Positions 8,446-16,198 of a stretch of 22,529 bases of DNA are shown here, one piece after another (the first letter of the stretch is position 1; each line of letters begins with the position of its first letter). The stretch is from JANLSE01 sp038214135 (lineage in GTDB: Bacteria; Chloroflexota; Chloroflexia; Chloroflexales; Roseiflexaceae). The notes under the pieces are model-generated. The model saw only the letters and a program-made list of their open reading frames with translations. It did no database searches and was not told where the DNA came from. Both the position numbers and the translations under genes were made by a program. The stretch lies in contig JBBQSD010000105.1 of NCBI GenBank assembly GCA_038214135.1, forward strand, positions 1 to 22,529. The letters run 5' to 3'.

Positions 8446-9029
8446 ATGACACCACAGAATTATGAGAGCAAATGGTGGGGTTCTATCTATGATCAGATGA
8501 TGGAAGAGATGCCTGATCTGATGGATGATCTTGGCAGGATATGCAATCATTCAGCTACGATCAGCAATTTGCAGCAATTATGATTCCGACAAATACGTTT
8601 CTGATGCTGGCAACCCAGGAAGCCCAGATCCGCGCACTCCAGAATATCTATGCCCATCTTGCTCCCAATGGGAAATTCCTACTCGATATTCGGCTTGCCA
8701 GCATGCGTGGCCTGGTTGATGGTTCTGTCGCGAGGCAAGGTAACTGGTATACATGGAGACACCCCGAGACGGGCCTGCCGATCCGCCAGCGCGTCAATGG
8801 CGCTGTTGATTTTAATCAGCAACGCACGATCGATACATGTTTTATTGAATACGAAGCAGAACGGGAAGAATTCCCGATGATTGGACGCTGGATCTTTAGG
8901 GAGGAATTTCAACTGCTGCTACGACTGGCAGGTTTCACCCGTTGGGAATATTTTGGCACTCCCGATGGTGGCCCGCTCGAACTTGGGATAGAAGAAACGC
9001 CCAGTTACTGGATTGCACATAAGCTGTAA
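8446..9029 (+). pseudogene. Class I SAM-dependent methyltransferase, internally deleted and frameshifted
   Basis: The ATG at 8446, preceded by AGGGAG at 8434-8439, begins MTPQNYESKWWGSIYDQMM, a typical N-terminus of small SAM methyltransferases. After MPDLMDDL the frame goes wrong and stops at 8581-8583. From about 8535 another frame continues with QDMQSF, then IMIPTNTF, LAPNGKFLLDI and a normal C-terminus to 9029. This corresponds to the family from motif IV onward. The part that should lie between, including the glycine-rich SAM-binding motif I, is absent: about 70-90 residues are missing by comparison with the usual family layout. The junction is near 8530-8537. The gene cannot make an active enzyme. 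A 7-base dyad, GTAGTGT/ACACTAC (8409-8427), stands before its ribosome binding site. Confidence 0.8.
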
Positions 9030-9266
9030 ATGATATGATCTTGTAGTGGCGGGTGCGTTGGCATACACTATGGCAATTGTGCGAGCCTACGATCTGCTGA
9101 TACAAAGAACAAGTAAATATTGAACCATATGCTACTTGTCCGTTTGTTTCTTTGTTGCTGAACAAGCGAACACGAGTCTACGATGGATTTGCTCTCTATT
9201 AGAGAAGGGGAATTAATAACCGTATTTCGTTCACACCAACACACCCTCGCCGTCTCTCTCGTCGCT

Positions 9267-9296
9267 ATATCAATACATCCCAACATGTATTGATAT
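9267..9296. promoter_or_regulatory. 12-bp perfect inverted repeat upstream of the M23 peptidase gene
   Basis: ATATCAATACAT, six bases, ATGTATTGATAT: a perfect dyad 30 bases before the ATG at 9326. It is AT-rich and has no T-run after it, so it looks more like an operator or a leader hairpin than a terminator. The rest of the 296-base gap (9030-9325) holds a small TCTCT/AGAGA dyad near 9195 and no gene that I can support. Confidence 0.5.
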
Positions 9297-9325
9297 GGAT
9301 AACATCTCTTTCTAGGGGGTATACA

Positions 9326-10813
9326 ATGCATACCAACCGCCGTCTATTGATCATGTTATGCTGTTCAATCATGCTGATTATCGGGTCCACTTCCACATCC
9401 AGCACCAGTGCATTCCCACTCAAGCCACAATCAGTCGCAGCCAGCGACGAGCCTGTTGAGCCGCCCGGCGACGAAATCTCTCCAGAGCAAGAACAAGCAA
9501 TGTGGCAGGACATCCAACACAATCTCGCAATACTGCACAGCACAGGCGCATTGGTGACACAGAATGCAGCGCAAACTGTACCATTGAGCTGGCCGTTGCG
9601 TATGGTTCCTGGCCTGCCGGATTATGCCGGCTTTCGGGTTTCTGCGTTTAGCGATCACAACCCCAACAGTGGGCAGGTACTGGATTATAATGGCGGCTCA
9701 CGCACCTATGATGGGCATCGTGGCACCGATATTGCGCTCTATCCATTTAGCTGGAATAAACTGGATGCCGGTGATGTCCAGGTGATTGCCGCAGCGGCAG
9801 GCACGATCATCTCAAAAGCCAATGTCGATCCCACCGACCACAACTGTATCACGAGCAGTGCCGATCCATGGAATTATGTAGCCTTGGTGCATGCCGATGG
9901 CCGAATGACGATCTACGGCCATATGCGCTACAATTCACTTACGAGCAAGGCCGTTGGCGCAACAGTGGCACAGGGCGAGTATCTTGGCCTGGTCGGCAGT
10001 TCTGGTAATTCCAGCGGGCCGCATTTGCATTTTGAAGTGCGCTATGGCGGCTTCTCAAATGCAGAATGGACGGATCCATATGCTGGGCAGGCCAGCCAGC
10101 CAAGTTCGTTATGGGCTAGCCAACGACCCTACCTTGATTCGGCTGTGGACCGACTGGGCACCCATTCGGCACCGCCCAGCACGCCTGATCCATGCAAACC
10201 CACCGTTACGAACCTTGAGGATAGTTTCACAACGCCGCGCAATATCTATTTTTACACCTATTATCGCGATTACCAGGCGGCACTCCCCACCCAACTGACA
10301 CTCTACCGCCCGGATGGCAGTGTCTTCCAAACATCGCAGTATGCGCCTGGGAACAATTCATTCAATTCTGCATGGAGTAATGGCTGGGCGGTGAGTTTTT
10401 CGAACAACGAGCCAGCTGGAACCTGGCGTTACGAAGCCATCTACAACGGCCAGACCTACCAGACATTCTTTAACGTAAATGCGCCACCAGCCATCACACT
10501 GAGCAGCCCGAATGGCGCTGAACAGTGGGGCGACCTGCTTGGGCATTCGGTGACATGGGCCGACAATTTCGGTGGTGATGTGAACATTGCGCTGTATCGC
10601 AATGGCGTGTATACCGCCACAATTGCCAGCAACACCGCAGGCGATGGCGAATATTTGTGGATTCCGGGAGCGGCTACACCTCTTGGAAGTGGCTATAGCA
10701 TCCGCGTAAGCAACGTACTCAACCCTGCTGTGTTTGATGAAAGCAATGCGAGCTTTAGCATCATTCCAGCGGTTCTAAACAATCATGTGTATTTACCAAT
10801 GGTTCAGCGATAA
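9326..10813 (+). CDS. Secreted M23 (LytM-type) metallopeptidase with KRE9-like C-terminal domain
   Basis: A 495-residue protein beginning MHTNRRLL at 9326, with AGGGGG at 9314-9319 placed correctly; longer in-frame starts lack such a site. Residues 1-29 form a signal peptide. The peptidase domain spans about 85-255 and shows the zinc site HRGTD (H131, D135), YGHM (H199) and HLHFE (H233, H235), so it should cleave peptidoglycan cross-bridges or other glycine-rich peptides outside the cell. A beta-rich middle region follows. Then comes a domain of about 90 residues resembling the Ser-Thr-rich (KRE9/PF10342-type) family, with SPNGAEQW, VTWADN and YSIRVSN. The protein ends in VYLPMVQR, a tail type I recognise from secreted Chloroflexota proteins. 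It stands alone: the neighbours on both sides are broken genes. Confidence 0.92.
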   Translation: MHTNRRLLIMLCCSIMLIIGSTSTSSTSAFPLKPQSVAASDEPVEPPGDEISPEQEQAMWQDIQHNLAILHSTGALVTQNAAQTVPLSWPLRMVPGLPDYAGFRVSAFSDHNPNSGQVLDYNGGSRTYDGHRGTDIALYPFSWNKLDAGDVQVIAAAAGTIISKANVDPTDHNCITSSADPWNYVALVHADGRMTIYGHMRYNSLTSKAVGATVAQGEYLGLVGSSGNSSGPHLHFEVRYGGFSNAEWTDPYAGQASQPSSLWASQRPYLDSAVDRLGTHSAPPSTPDPCKPTVTNLEDSFTTPRNIYFYTYYRDYQAALPTQLTLYRPDGSVFQTSQYAPGNNSFNSAWSNGWAVSFSNNEPAGTWRYEAIYNGQTYQTFFNVNAPPAITLSSPNGAEQWGDLLGHSVTWADNFGGDVNIALYRNGVYTATIASNTAGDGEYLWIPGAATPLGSGYSIRVSNVLNPAVFDESNASFSIIPAVLNNHVYLPMVQR

Positions 10814-10962
10814 GGTAGAAGTGGTGCACCTATTTCCCATCGCGAGTATGAGCGAGAGTACGACCTGAGTGCCTTCTGAACCAGCCGGTATTGTGGTCTA
10901 ATCACAATCTACGCACAGTCTATATCGCTGTGTGTAGCTATGCCGAACAAAGGAGGCAATCA

Positions 10963-11570
10963 GTGTTTACCCGAAGGCTCATAGATAGAACAGATAAACG
11001 CCGCCAGATGATGATGCTAATACTTGTATGTGTTAGCCTGCTGGCGCTCATTCCGCAACCTGCTGCAGCCCAGACGCGCCATACGTTCTGTGATCGCTTC
11101 GAGATCTATTGGGCAGAACATGGCGGTTTAGCCCGCTTTGGCTACCGATCATCGAATGCCGCAGTGTTACCTCAGTTGCTGAATGTTGGGCAGAGCTTTA
11201 CGCCAACCGCCGATACTGCCCAGGTGTTGATTGGCTTCTTTACTGCCCTGTATCAGGGCACTATGGCGAGGCCGCCGCTTCCTATGGTGGTAGCTATGAT
11301 CAACTGCGGGCATGGAATCCCGATCGGAATGGCGACGATACCTTCGCACTCTGGCAGCGCGGGTGTACTGCCAATGGCCTGGCGTGCCTGCCTACCCGCA
11401 GAATCGTGGATACACAACTGATCGCCGCGGATGCGGTGCTCGTGACGGTTGAGTTCGGCAGTGCGGATGGCCGTATCTTCCAGCATCATGGGCGGACAAC
11501 ATTTGGCTTTACCGTTAAACTGATCGATAGCTTCTGGCGGGTGATAGATTTGCCGGTTTATTTAGCATAG
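10963..11570 (+). pseudogene. Secreted NTF2-like protein with one-base frameshift
   Basis: A strong AAAGGAGG at 10949-10956 points to the GTG at 10963. The product begins with a charged N-terminus, a hydrophobic segment and PAAAQ, a signal peptide. It continues with YWAEHGGLARFGY, a motif common in Chloroflexota exported proteins, and TAQVLIGFFTALYQG, the first helix of an NTF2-like domain. At 11259 the frame must shift by one: adding one C to read GGC-CAC gives HYGEAAASYGGSYDQL, then LRAWNPD, GCTANGLACLP and a beta-sheet end FTVKLIDSFWRVIDLP, stopping at 11570. The restored protein would have about 202 residues. A true mutation and a sequencing error in a short GC run are both possible. The role of this family is unknown; it is presumably extracellular or envelope-bound. 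Confidence 0.75.
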
Positions 11571-11600
11571 AGGTTAGGGGTTAGAAGTATTTCTGGGTAG

Positions 11601-11621
11601 AGACGCCCCATTGGGGCGTCT
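11601..11621. repeat. Perfect hairpin between convergent genes
   Basis: AGACGCCCC, three bases, GGGGCGTCT: 9-bp arms. It lies between the end of the NTF2-like gene and the end of the metallo-hydrolase gene, which converge. No T-run follows on either strand, so it is more likely one of the dispersed GTAGAGACGC-type palindromes than a classic terminator, though it could serve as a bidirectional one. The rest of 11571-11698 shows nothing. Confidence 0.55.
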
Positions 11622-11698
11622 ACGGCTAGATCAATATGCAACGCAAACCGCATTACAATGCACGCCTATATTGCCTTTTGCCCTTGGCTATATTCATG

Positions 11699-12550
11699 TT
11701 ATCCGATCATCACCTGCAACCCATCATAGGCGACCTCATACCCATGCGATGCGGCATAATCAACTAATTGATCATGGGCTGGATGGCTATGGTGGCCGAG
11801 GTGGTGGGCAAAGATCCGCGCTCGATCTGCCAGCAGGTTTTGTTCTCGCATCCGCGCGATCTGCTCCTGGAACTGTTCTGCATTCAGATGCGCCAGTGAA
11901 CGCTGCTTAAAGCCAAACGTATGGTCAAGCGCAACCATATGAATGGGGCCATCATGGGCCGCTAGCATCTGCCAGGCTTCTTCAGATAGGGGGCCGGTGT
12001 CGGTTGCATAGAATAGGCACTGTTGATCACGCTCAATCAAGAACAGCATGGCCTCGGGGGCATGCGATGCTGCAATACTCGTAACACGATATGGGCCGAC
12101 CTCAAAATGCTGGCCTGGGCGAATCTGGTGGATTCGCAGATTGAGACGCTCATCGAGCGCAGTATCAAGCGATACTGCCGATGATACCCGCCGTTGGAGC
12201 GTTTCTGCGATCTTTGCGAGCGAAACCGATGATGCATAATACGCAAGTTGAGGCGCCGTGTTAACACCCGAATAGGTGCTGCGCGAAAGCAAATGGCTTG
12301 GATCGAGATGGTCCGCGTGATCATGGGTTTGGAGGCAATAGGCCATCCGATCAAGCGGAACCTGGTGGATCTGTGCTGCTGCCATCAGATCCGGCCCGAG
12401 ATCGATCAGCAACTGATTGTCGATCAATGCCGAACTGCGCTTGCGTAGGCTGCGCCCACCCGCAGCCCGCGCAGCCAGACAGTTATCGCAGCCACAGAAT
12501 GCGTCTGGGAAGCCCTCCGATGCAGCAGTACCAAGAAACGTAAGTTGCAT
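11699..12550 (-). CDS. MBL-fold metallo-hydrolase, PhnP-like
   Basis: A 283-residue cytoplasmic protein, start taken at the ATG at 12550 (MQLTFLGTAASEG) because GAGG lies at the right distance; an earlier start at 12574 adds eight residues without a better site. It shows the metallo-beta-lactamase signature THDHADHLDP (H76, H78, D80, H81). A cysteine cluster CGCDNC (C19-C24) near the N-terminus is a hallmark of the PhnP group, where it holds a structural zinc. PhnP cleaves phosphoribosyl cyclic phosphate in phosphonate breakdown, but no other phn gene is in view, so the substrate here is open. Late motifs SHAPEAMLF and ATDTGPL fit the fold. It is transcribed away from the mercury-transport-like gene. 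Confidence 0.85.
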   Translation of the reverse strand: MQLTFLGTAASEGFPDAFCGCDNCLAARAAGGRSLRKRSSALIDNQLLIDLGPDLMAAAQIHQVPLDRMAYCLQTHDHADHLDPSHLLSRSTYSGVNTAPQLAYYASSVSLAKIAETLQRRVSSAVSLDTALDERLNLRIHQIRPGQHFEVGPYRVTSIAASHAPEAMLFLIERDQQCLFYATDTGPLSEEAWQMLAAHDGPIHMVALDHTFGFKQRSLAHLNAEQFQEQIARMREQNLLADRARIFAHHLGHHSHPAHDQLVDYAASHGYEVAYDGLQVMIG

Positions 12551-12737
12551 TGCATGCCTCACATATAGCTTCAATGATCATGTGTTCTCTGCAAGATACT
12601 CGCATGGGTTTAAGTTGTGATTGTCCTCAGGTTAACTCCATAGAATCCTGTGTATACTACATGCATATCGGGCACACGATCCAAAGGGTGCGACGGATGT
12701 TTGTGCAATTGACGATCATTGGCATCACGATGCGGAG

Positions 12738-12758
12738 GGGCGAACCTGGTGTTCGCCC
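12738..12758. repeat. Dispersed palindrome, GGGCGAAC type
   Basis: GGGCGAAC, five bases, GTTCGCCC. The same 8-5-8 hairpin recurs at 16435-16455 with an almost identical loop. It occupies the 287-base divergent region 12551-12837. That region otherwise holds only a possible TTAACT-15-TATACT promoter at 12632-12658 for the downstream gene; no MerR-type operator was recognised. Confidence 0.6.
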
Positions 12759-12837
12759 ACATTGGGCATTACAACGCCATCGTCATGGGCATTGGTACAG
12801 AACATTCCGTCACACCCAGATCCAAAGGAGCCAGCGC

Positions 12838-13590
12838 ATGCTTGGGGAAGAATCTATAGCGGTGGTCAAAACGATTGAGCCGACTGATGAGGTGCAGACG
12901 GCATCGCACTGCACATCTTTGCGTTCTGCGCTCAAACGCTTTGCGCTTCGCTATAGTTGGTGGCGAACCGCATGTGAGGGAGCCTGGAGTATTTTTGCTG
13001 GCCTGATTGGCAGCCTGTGCTGTATTGGCCCAAGTGCCGCTATTCTGCTTGGCCTCGGCTCCTCATCGGTATTGTTTAATATGCACATCGATCAGCGGCT
13101 GGCGCTTGGCGGCGGTGTGCTGATGTTGCTTGGTGGTTGTGCGCTCGCAATATGGCGAACACGCACCTGTAATCTACCCCAAAAGCCCTGGCGGCGGGTG
13201 CTGCTGATGCTCACAAGTGGTGTGCTGGCCTATGCACTTTTGGGCGTACTTGTGCCCTGGGTCGCTGTTCAGCAGGAAGACGCAATTACCAGAACAGTCG
13301 CTGCTAAACAAAGCCAACCCGTGTCGAATACCGCAGCAACACATTTGCGCCAAGCGACACTGCTTGTCGAAAAGATGGATTGCCCGCCCTGCGTGACCCA
13401 CCTGAGTAGCCTGTTGGCTCGCAAGCCATTTGTGCAACGATTCGAGGCACATGGCGGCAACGAACAGGTCGTGATCGTCTATGACAGCACGCAGATCGAC
13501 ACAGCCTCACTGATTGCACTGATCCCGCCGATCTATCGGGCAGTGCTGAGCAATGATTTGGTTCTTGGTTCTGAGCATTCTGACTCCTGA
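12838..13590 (+). CDS. MerT-like membrane protein fused to a MerP-like heavy-metal-binding domain
   Basis: A 250-residue protein, start at the ATG at 12838 with AAAGGAG at 12824-12830; the frame is open further upstream but without a ribosome site. Three membrane segments are visible: about 52-72, which carries the CC pair (C61-C62) within GSLCCIGPSA as in MerT, about 85-105, and about 119-143. After a linker, residues 171-235 form a heavy-metal-associated domain with KMDCPPC (C182, C185). MerT and MerP are usually separate, cytoplasmic-membrane and periplasmic respectively; here they are one chain. Likely role: uptake or handling of Hg(II) or another thiophilic metal. No mercuric reductase or MerR is nearby, so mercury specificity is unproven. 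The last ten codons lie in a heptamer repeat and are probably not native to the family. Confidence 0.8.
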   Translation: MLGEESIAVVKTIEPTDEVQTASHCTSLRSALKRFALRYSWWRTACEGAWSIFAGLIGSLCCIGPSAAILLGLGSSSVLFNMHIDQRLALGGGVLMLLGGCALAIWRTRTCNLPQKPWRRVLLMLTSGVLAYALLGVLVPWVAVQQEDAITRTVAAKQSQPVSNTAATHLRQATLLVEKMDCPPCVTHLSSLLARKPFVQRFEAHGGNEQVVIVYDSTQIDTASLIALIPPIYRAVLSNDLVLGSEHSDS

Positions 13591-13674
13591 CTCCTGAATA
13601 CTCGGTTCTTGGTTCTTGTTCTCTTGGTTCAGGATTCTGACGCCTGACTCCTGACTCCTGAATACTCGGTTCTG
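13561..13674. repeat. Heptamer repeat array at the 3' ends of two convergent genes
   Basis: The stretch consists of GTTCTTG-type and CTGACTC-type heptamers: GTTCTTGGTTCTGAG, CTGACTCCTGACTCCTGA, ATACTCGGTTCTTGG. The block is present twice in tandem (13561-13616 and about 13624-13674, the second slightly altered). A third copy is at 14594-14656. The array encodes the C-terminal residues of the MerT/MerP-like protein on the plus strand, and of the phosphotransferase-like protein on the minus strand. Confidence 0.85.
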
Positions 13675-14249
13675 TTCTCGTACAAGCGCCGGAATGCTGT
13701 CGGCTGTGCGCCAGAAAGCACATAATCGCGGATCTGCGCCGCACATGCCTGTGGAGTAGCTAGCGAGCTGTCGATCTCGAAATCATAGATACCATGGGCG
13801 TGGACAAGATCGTACTGCTTGCGCGCCTGGCCCAATGTTCGGTCAGCACGCTCGCGCTCACGCTGCTCGATCACGTCAAGTGGGCAGCGAATACCAATAA
13901 GGTAGGCAGGCAATTCATGAAACAGCATCGCACATTCCTGCACCCAGATTGGTTCGACAAGCACATGGTCGGCGAGGATGTGGTTGCCAGCACGCGCAAG
14001 GGCGGCAATTGCGTGATGCATCCCCGAAAAGAGTGTGTGTCCAAGCGGGCCGGCGGAGGCCGCATGCCCCAGCACGGTATCCCATAGCTCACGCTCATTC
14101 AGATAGTGGGCAGGAAGCATCCAGATAAACTTGTCGATTCCGGCATCAAGAAACGGCCAGGCAAGCATGGGCTGTAGATGGTTCAGAATCGAGCTTTTGC
14201 CCGAGCTCGTTGTTCCATTCAAAAAAATAATCGTTCCTGGCGTTGTCAT
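13629..14249 (-). CDS. Chloramphenicol 3-O-phosphotransferase-like P-loop kinase
   Basis: A 206-residue protein starting at the ATG at 14249, with AGAGGG six bases before it. The Walker A loop is GTTSSGKS (12-19). ILADHVLVEP, IGIRCPLDVIEQRE and the HAHGIYDFEID segment match the chloramphenicol phosphotransferase family (PF07931), whose reference enzyme from Streptomyces venezuelae has 178 residues. Family members in other phyla are often general small-molecule or nucleotide kinases, so antibiotic resistance should not be assumed. The final residues after about 188 (NRTEYSGVRSQASES) are translated from the heptamer repeat array, which accounts for the extra length. It converges with the metal-transport gene and the two stops are 38 bases apart. 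Confidence 0.82.
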   Translation of the reverse strand: MTTPGTIIFLNGTTSSGKSSILNHLQPMLAWPFLDAGIDKFIWMLPAHYLNERELWDTVLGHAASAGPLGHTLFSGMHHAIAALARAGNHILADHVLVEPIWVQECAMLFHELPAYLIGIRCPLDVIEQRERERADRTLGQARKQYDLVHAHGIYDFEIDSSLATPQACAAQIRDYVLSGAQPTAFRRLYENRTEYSGVRSQASES

Positions 14250-14287
14250 GCTCTACCCTCTGTTGATACAAGACAATTGATCGGTTT

Positions 14288-14293
14288 ATTATA
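14288..14293 (-). promoter_or_regulatory. Candidate -10 box for the phosphotransferase-like gene
   Basis: A consensus TATAAT on the minus strand about 39 bases before the ATG at 14249. No good -35 hexamer lies 16-18 bases further up, so the call rests on the -10 box and its position. Confidence 0.35.
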
Positions 14294-14407
14294 GGTGAGC
14301 ATTCAGTATTTGATGCCGCTGTGCGCGGCGGGCATCCTTTTGCAGGGGGCATCTTTTGCCTCTGTAGTTGCCTTTTTCGTAGGAACCGCTCCAGCTAGAT
14401 CTTTTGT

Positions 14408-14531
14408 GGGGCTATGCACCCCGCTCCCGCAGGACGGACGGAACCGCCCCACCACCCCACGGTCGGGGCCTGGCCCCGAACCCCAAATGTGCGTCTGTAG
14501 CTCACAAACGCCTGTTGGTCATGCCGCGGCT
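14408..14531 (+). repeat. GC-rich dispersed element, copy 1
   Basis: About 124 bases starting GGGGCTATGCACCCCGC and ending CCTGTTGGTCATGCCGCGGCT. A second copy, clearly related at both ends and diverged in the middle, is at 16237-16363. Both contain nested GC hairpins (here GGGGCC/GGCCCC). It lies in the 489-base non-coding stretch 14250-14738, where no coding region can be supported. Confidence 0.65.
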
Positions 14532-14559
14532 ACATGCGATACGTGTTGGTAGCTTGTTG

Positions 14560-14579
14560 GGGCACAGCGCGCTGTGCCC
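14560..14579. repeat. Perfect 20-bp palindrome
   Basis: GGGCACAGCG immediately followed by its reverse complement, with no loop. It sits between the GC-rich element and the third heptamer array, so the whole of 14408-14656 is packed with repeat sequence. Confidence 0.7.
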
Positions 14580-14593
14580 GTACATGTTCGTTT

Positions 14594-14656
14594 GTTCTTG
14601 GTTCTGAGCATTCTGACTCCTGACTCCTGACTCCTGAATACTCGGTTCTTGGTTCT
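14594..14656. repeat. Heptamer repeat array, third copy
   Basis: The same sequence as 13561-13616, beginning GTTCTTGGTTCTGAGCATT, but with three rather than two CTGACTC units. It ends directly before the TATAAT at 14661, so the repeat supplies the upstream half of any promoter there. Confidence 0.85.
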
Positions 14657-14660
14657 CGGC

Positions 14661-14666
14661 TATAAT
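14661..14666 (+). promoter_or_regulatory. Candidate -10 box for the TolB-like gene
   Basis: TATAAT about 73 bases before the ATG at 14739. The -35 position falls inside the heptamer array and has no strong match to TTGACA. Confidence 0.35.
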
Positions 14667-14738
14667 TCGTGCCACTGAGATACGCCCGTATATGTGTTGA
14701 TCCGCATCTACTCATCACAATGAAGAGGATGAACAACA

Positions 14739-16184
14739 ATGACTGTTACGCAACCACTTGGTCTGTTTGAACAGCAGGCAGATGTGGGTACTGTTCGTCA
14801 CGCTGGTTCGTGTCGCTATGATACTGAGCAGCAAGCCTATACGATTGCAGGCGCTGGAACCAACATGTGGCTGGATCACGATCAGCTTCATTTTGTTTGG
14901 AAGCAACTAACTGGCAATTTTATTGTGCAGGCTCGTGCGAGTTTCGTTGGTGCTGGCACCGATGCCCATCGCAAATTGGGCTGGAGTATTCGTTCGAGCC
15001 TGGATACCAATGCCGCCCATGTGAGCGCAGTCGTCCATGGCGATGGCCTGACATCGCTGCAATTTCGGCGTACGAGCGCAGCAATGACAGAGGAAGTGCG
15101 AGCGGAACTCACAACCAGTGATGTTATTCAGTTGGAACGGAATGGCACGAGCTTTATGATGTCAGTGGCGCGCTTTGGTGAGCCGTTTGTCGCCGTTCAG
15201 GTTGCCGATATCGATCTTGGCGATGCTGTCGCAGTTGGCTTATTTGTCTGCTCACACAATGCCGATGTGCTTGAACAGGCCGTGTTCCAGAATGTGCGGA
15301 TCGTAATACCAGCCAAACCAGATTTCTCGCCATATCGTGATCCCCATAATCTGGGCAGCAATCTCGAAATTGTCGAGATCGCCAGCGGCCATCGGCGGAT
15401 CATCTATCAGTCATCGATACCCTTTGAGGCACCGAACTGGACCAACGATGGCAGTGCGCTGATCTACAACAGCGGCGGGCGCTTATATCGCTATGATCTT
15501 GCCACAAATACGCCAACGTTGATCGATACTGGTTTTGCATCCAGGAACAATAATGATCATGTGATCTCGTTCGATGGAACGATGCTGGCGATCAGCCATC
15601 ATAGTGCCGAGGACAACAATCAATCGATCATCTATACCGTTCCAATTATTGGCGGAACTCCGCGGCGTGTCACTGCTCACGGGCCTTCCTATCTGCATGG
15701 CTGGTCGCCCGATGGCCGATTTCTGGTGTATGCCGGCCAGCGCAATGGCGAGTTCGACATCTATCGGATCGCGTCTGATGGCGGCGAAGAAACACAGCTC
15801 ACCACTGCAATTGGGTTGGATGATGGGCCTGAATATACGCCAGATGGCTTGTATATCTACTTCAACTCGGTTCGCAGCGGCAGCATGCAAATCTGGCGGA
15901 TGCATGCCGATGGCAGCAACCAGGAACAAGTGACCGATGATGGCTACAATAACTGGTTTGCCCACATCGCGCCCGATGGGCAATCGTTTGTGTTTCTGAC
16001 CTTTATGCCAGAGGTTGATCCAAGTGCGCATCCACCATATAAGCATGTCTACCTCCGCCACATGCCAATAGGCGGCGGTACGCCAACGGTGCTAGCGTAT
16101 GTGTATGGCGGCCAGGGAACGATCAATGTGCCATCGTGGTCGCCGGATAGTAAATATGTGGCGTTTGTGAGTTATTCTGGGTAG
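14739..16184 (+). CDS. TolB-like PD40 beta-propeller protein with N-terminal concanavalin-type domain
   Basis: A 481-residue protein from the ATG at 14739, with AGAGGA at 14724-14729. Residues 1-185 look like a DUF1349/concanavalin-type beta-sandwich (HFVWKQLTGNFIVQARASF, LGWSIRSSL). Residues about 200-481 are a six-bladed TolB-type propeller of PD40 repeats. Blade motifs are APNWTNDGSALIYNS, LHGWSPDGRFLVYAG, GPEYTPDGLYIYFNS, APDGQSFVFLTF and VPSWSPDSKYVAFVS, and each WSPDG-type turn precedes a strand. No signal peptide is visible, so unlike TolB it should be cytoplasmic unless exported another way. The two genes that follow on the same strand (phosphoesterase remnant, DUF2961) are separated from it by repeats. 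Members of this family are often found near carbohydrate genes; the function is not known. Confidence 0.85.
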   Translation: MTVTQPLGLFEQQADVGTVRHAGSCRYDTEQQAYTIAGAGTNMWLDHDQLHFVWKQLTGNFIVQARASFVGAGTDAHRKLGWSIRSSLDTNAAHVSAVVHGDGLTSLQFRRTSAAMTEEVRAELTTSDVIQLERNGTSFMMSVARFGEPFVAVQVADIDLGDAVAVGLFVCSHNADVLEQAVFQNVRIVIPAKPDFSPYRDPHNLGSNLEIVEIASGHRRIIYQSSIPFEAPNWTNDGSALIYNSGGRLYRYDLATNTPTLIDTGFASRNNNDHVISFDGTMLAISHHSAEDNNQSIIYTVPIIGGTPRRVTAHGPSYLHGWSPDGRFLVYAGQRNGEFDIYRIASDGGEETQLTTAIGLDDGPEYTPDGLYIYFNSVRSGSMQIWRMHADGSNQEQVTDDGYNNWFAHIAPDGQSFVFLTFMPEVDPSAHPPYKHVYLRHMPIGGGTPTVLAYVYGGQGTINVPSWSPDSKYVAFVSYSG

Positions 16185-16198
16185 GTGGTTGTATTGAT

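Noticed and set aside
11137..11160. A second frameshift at FGY, giving FGYPIIE
   Set aside because: Adding a C there gives a nice short match, but the following residues then fit the family worse; one shift at 11259 explains the gene.
13561..14656. Regularly repeated blocks as a CRISPR array
   Set aside because: The units are 7 bases long and contiguous, with no spacers of even length and no cas genes.
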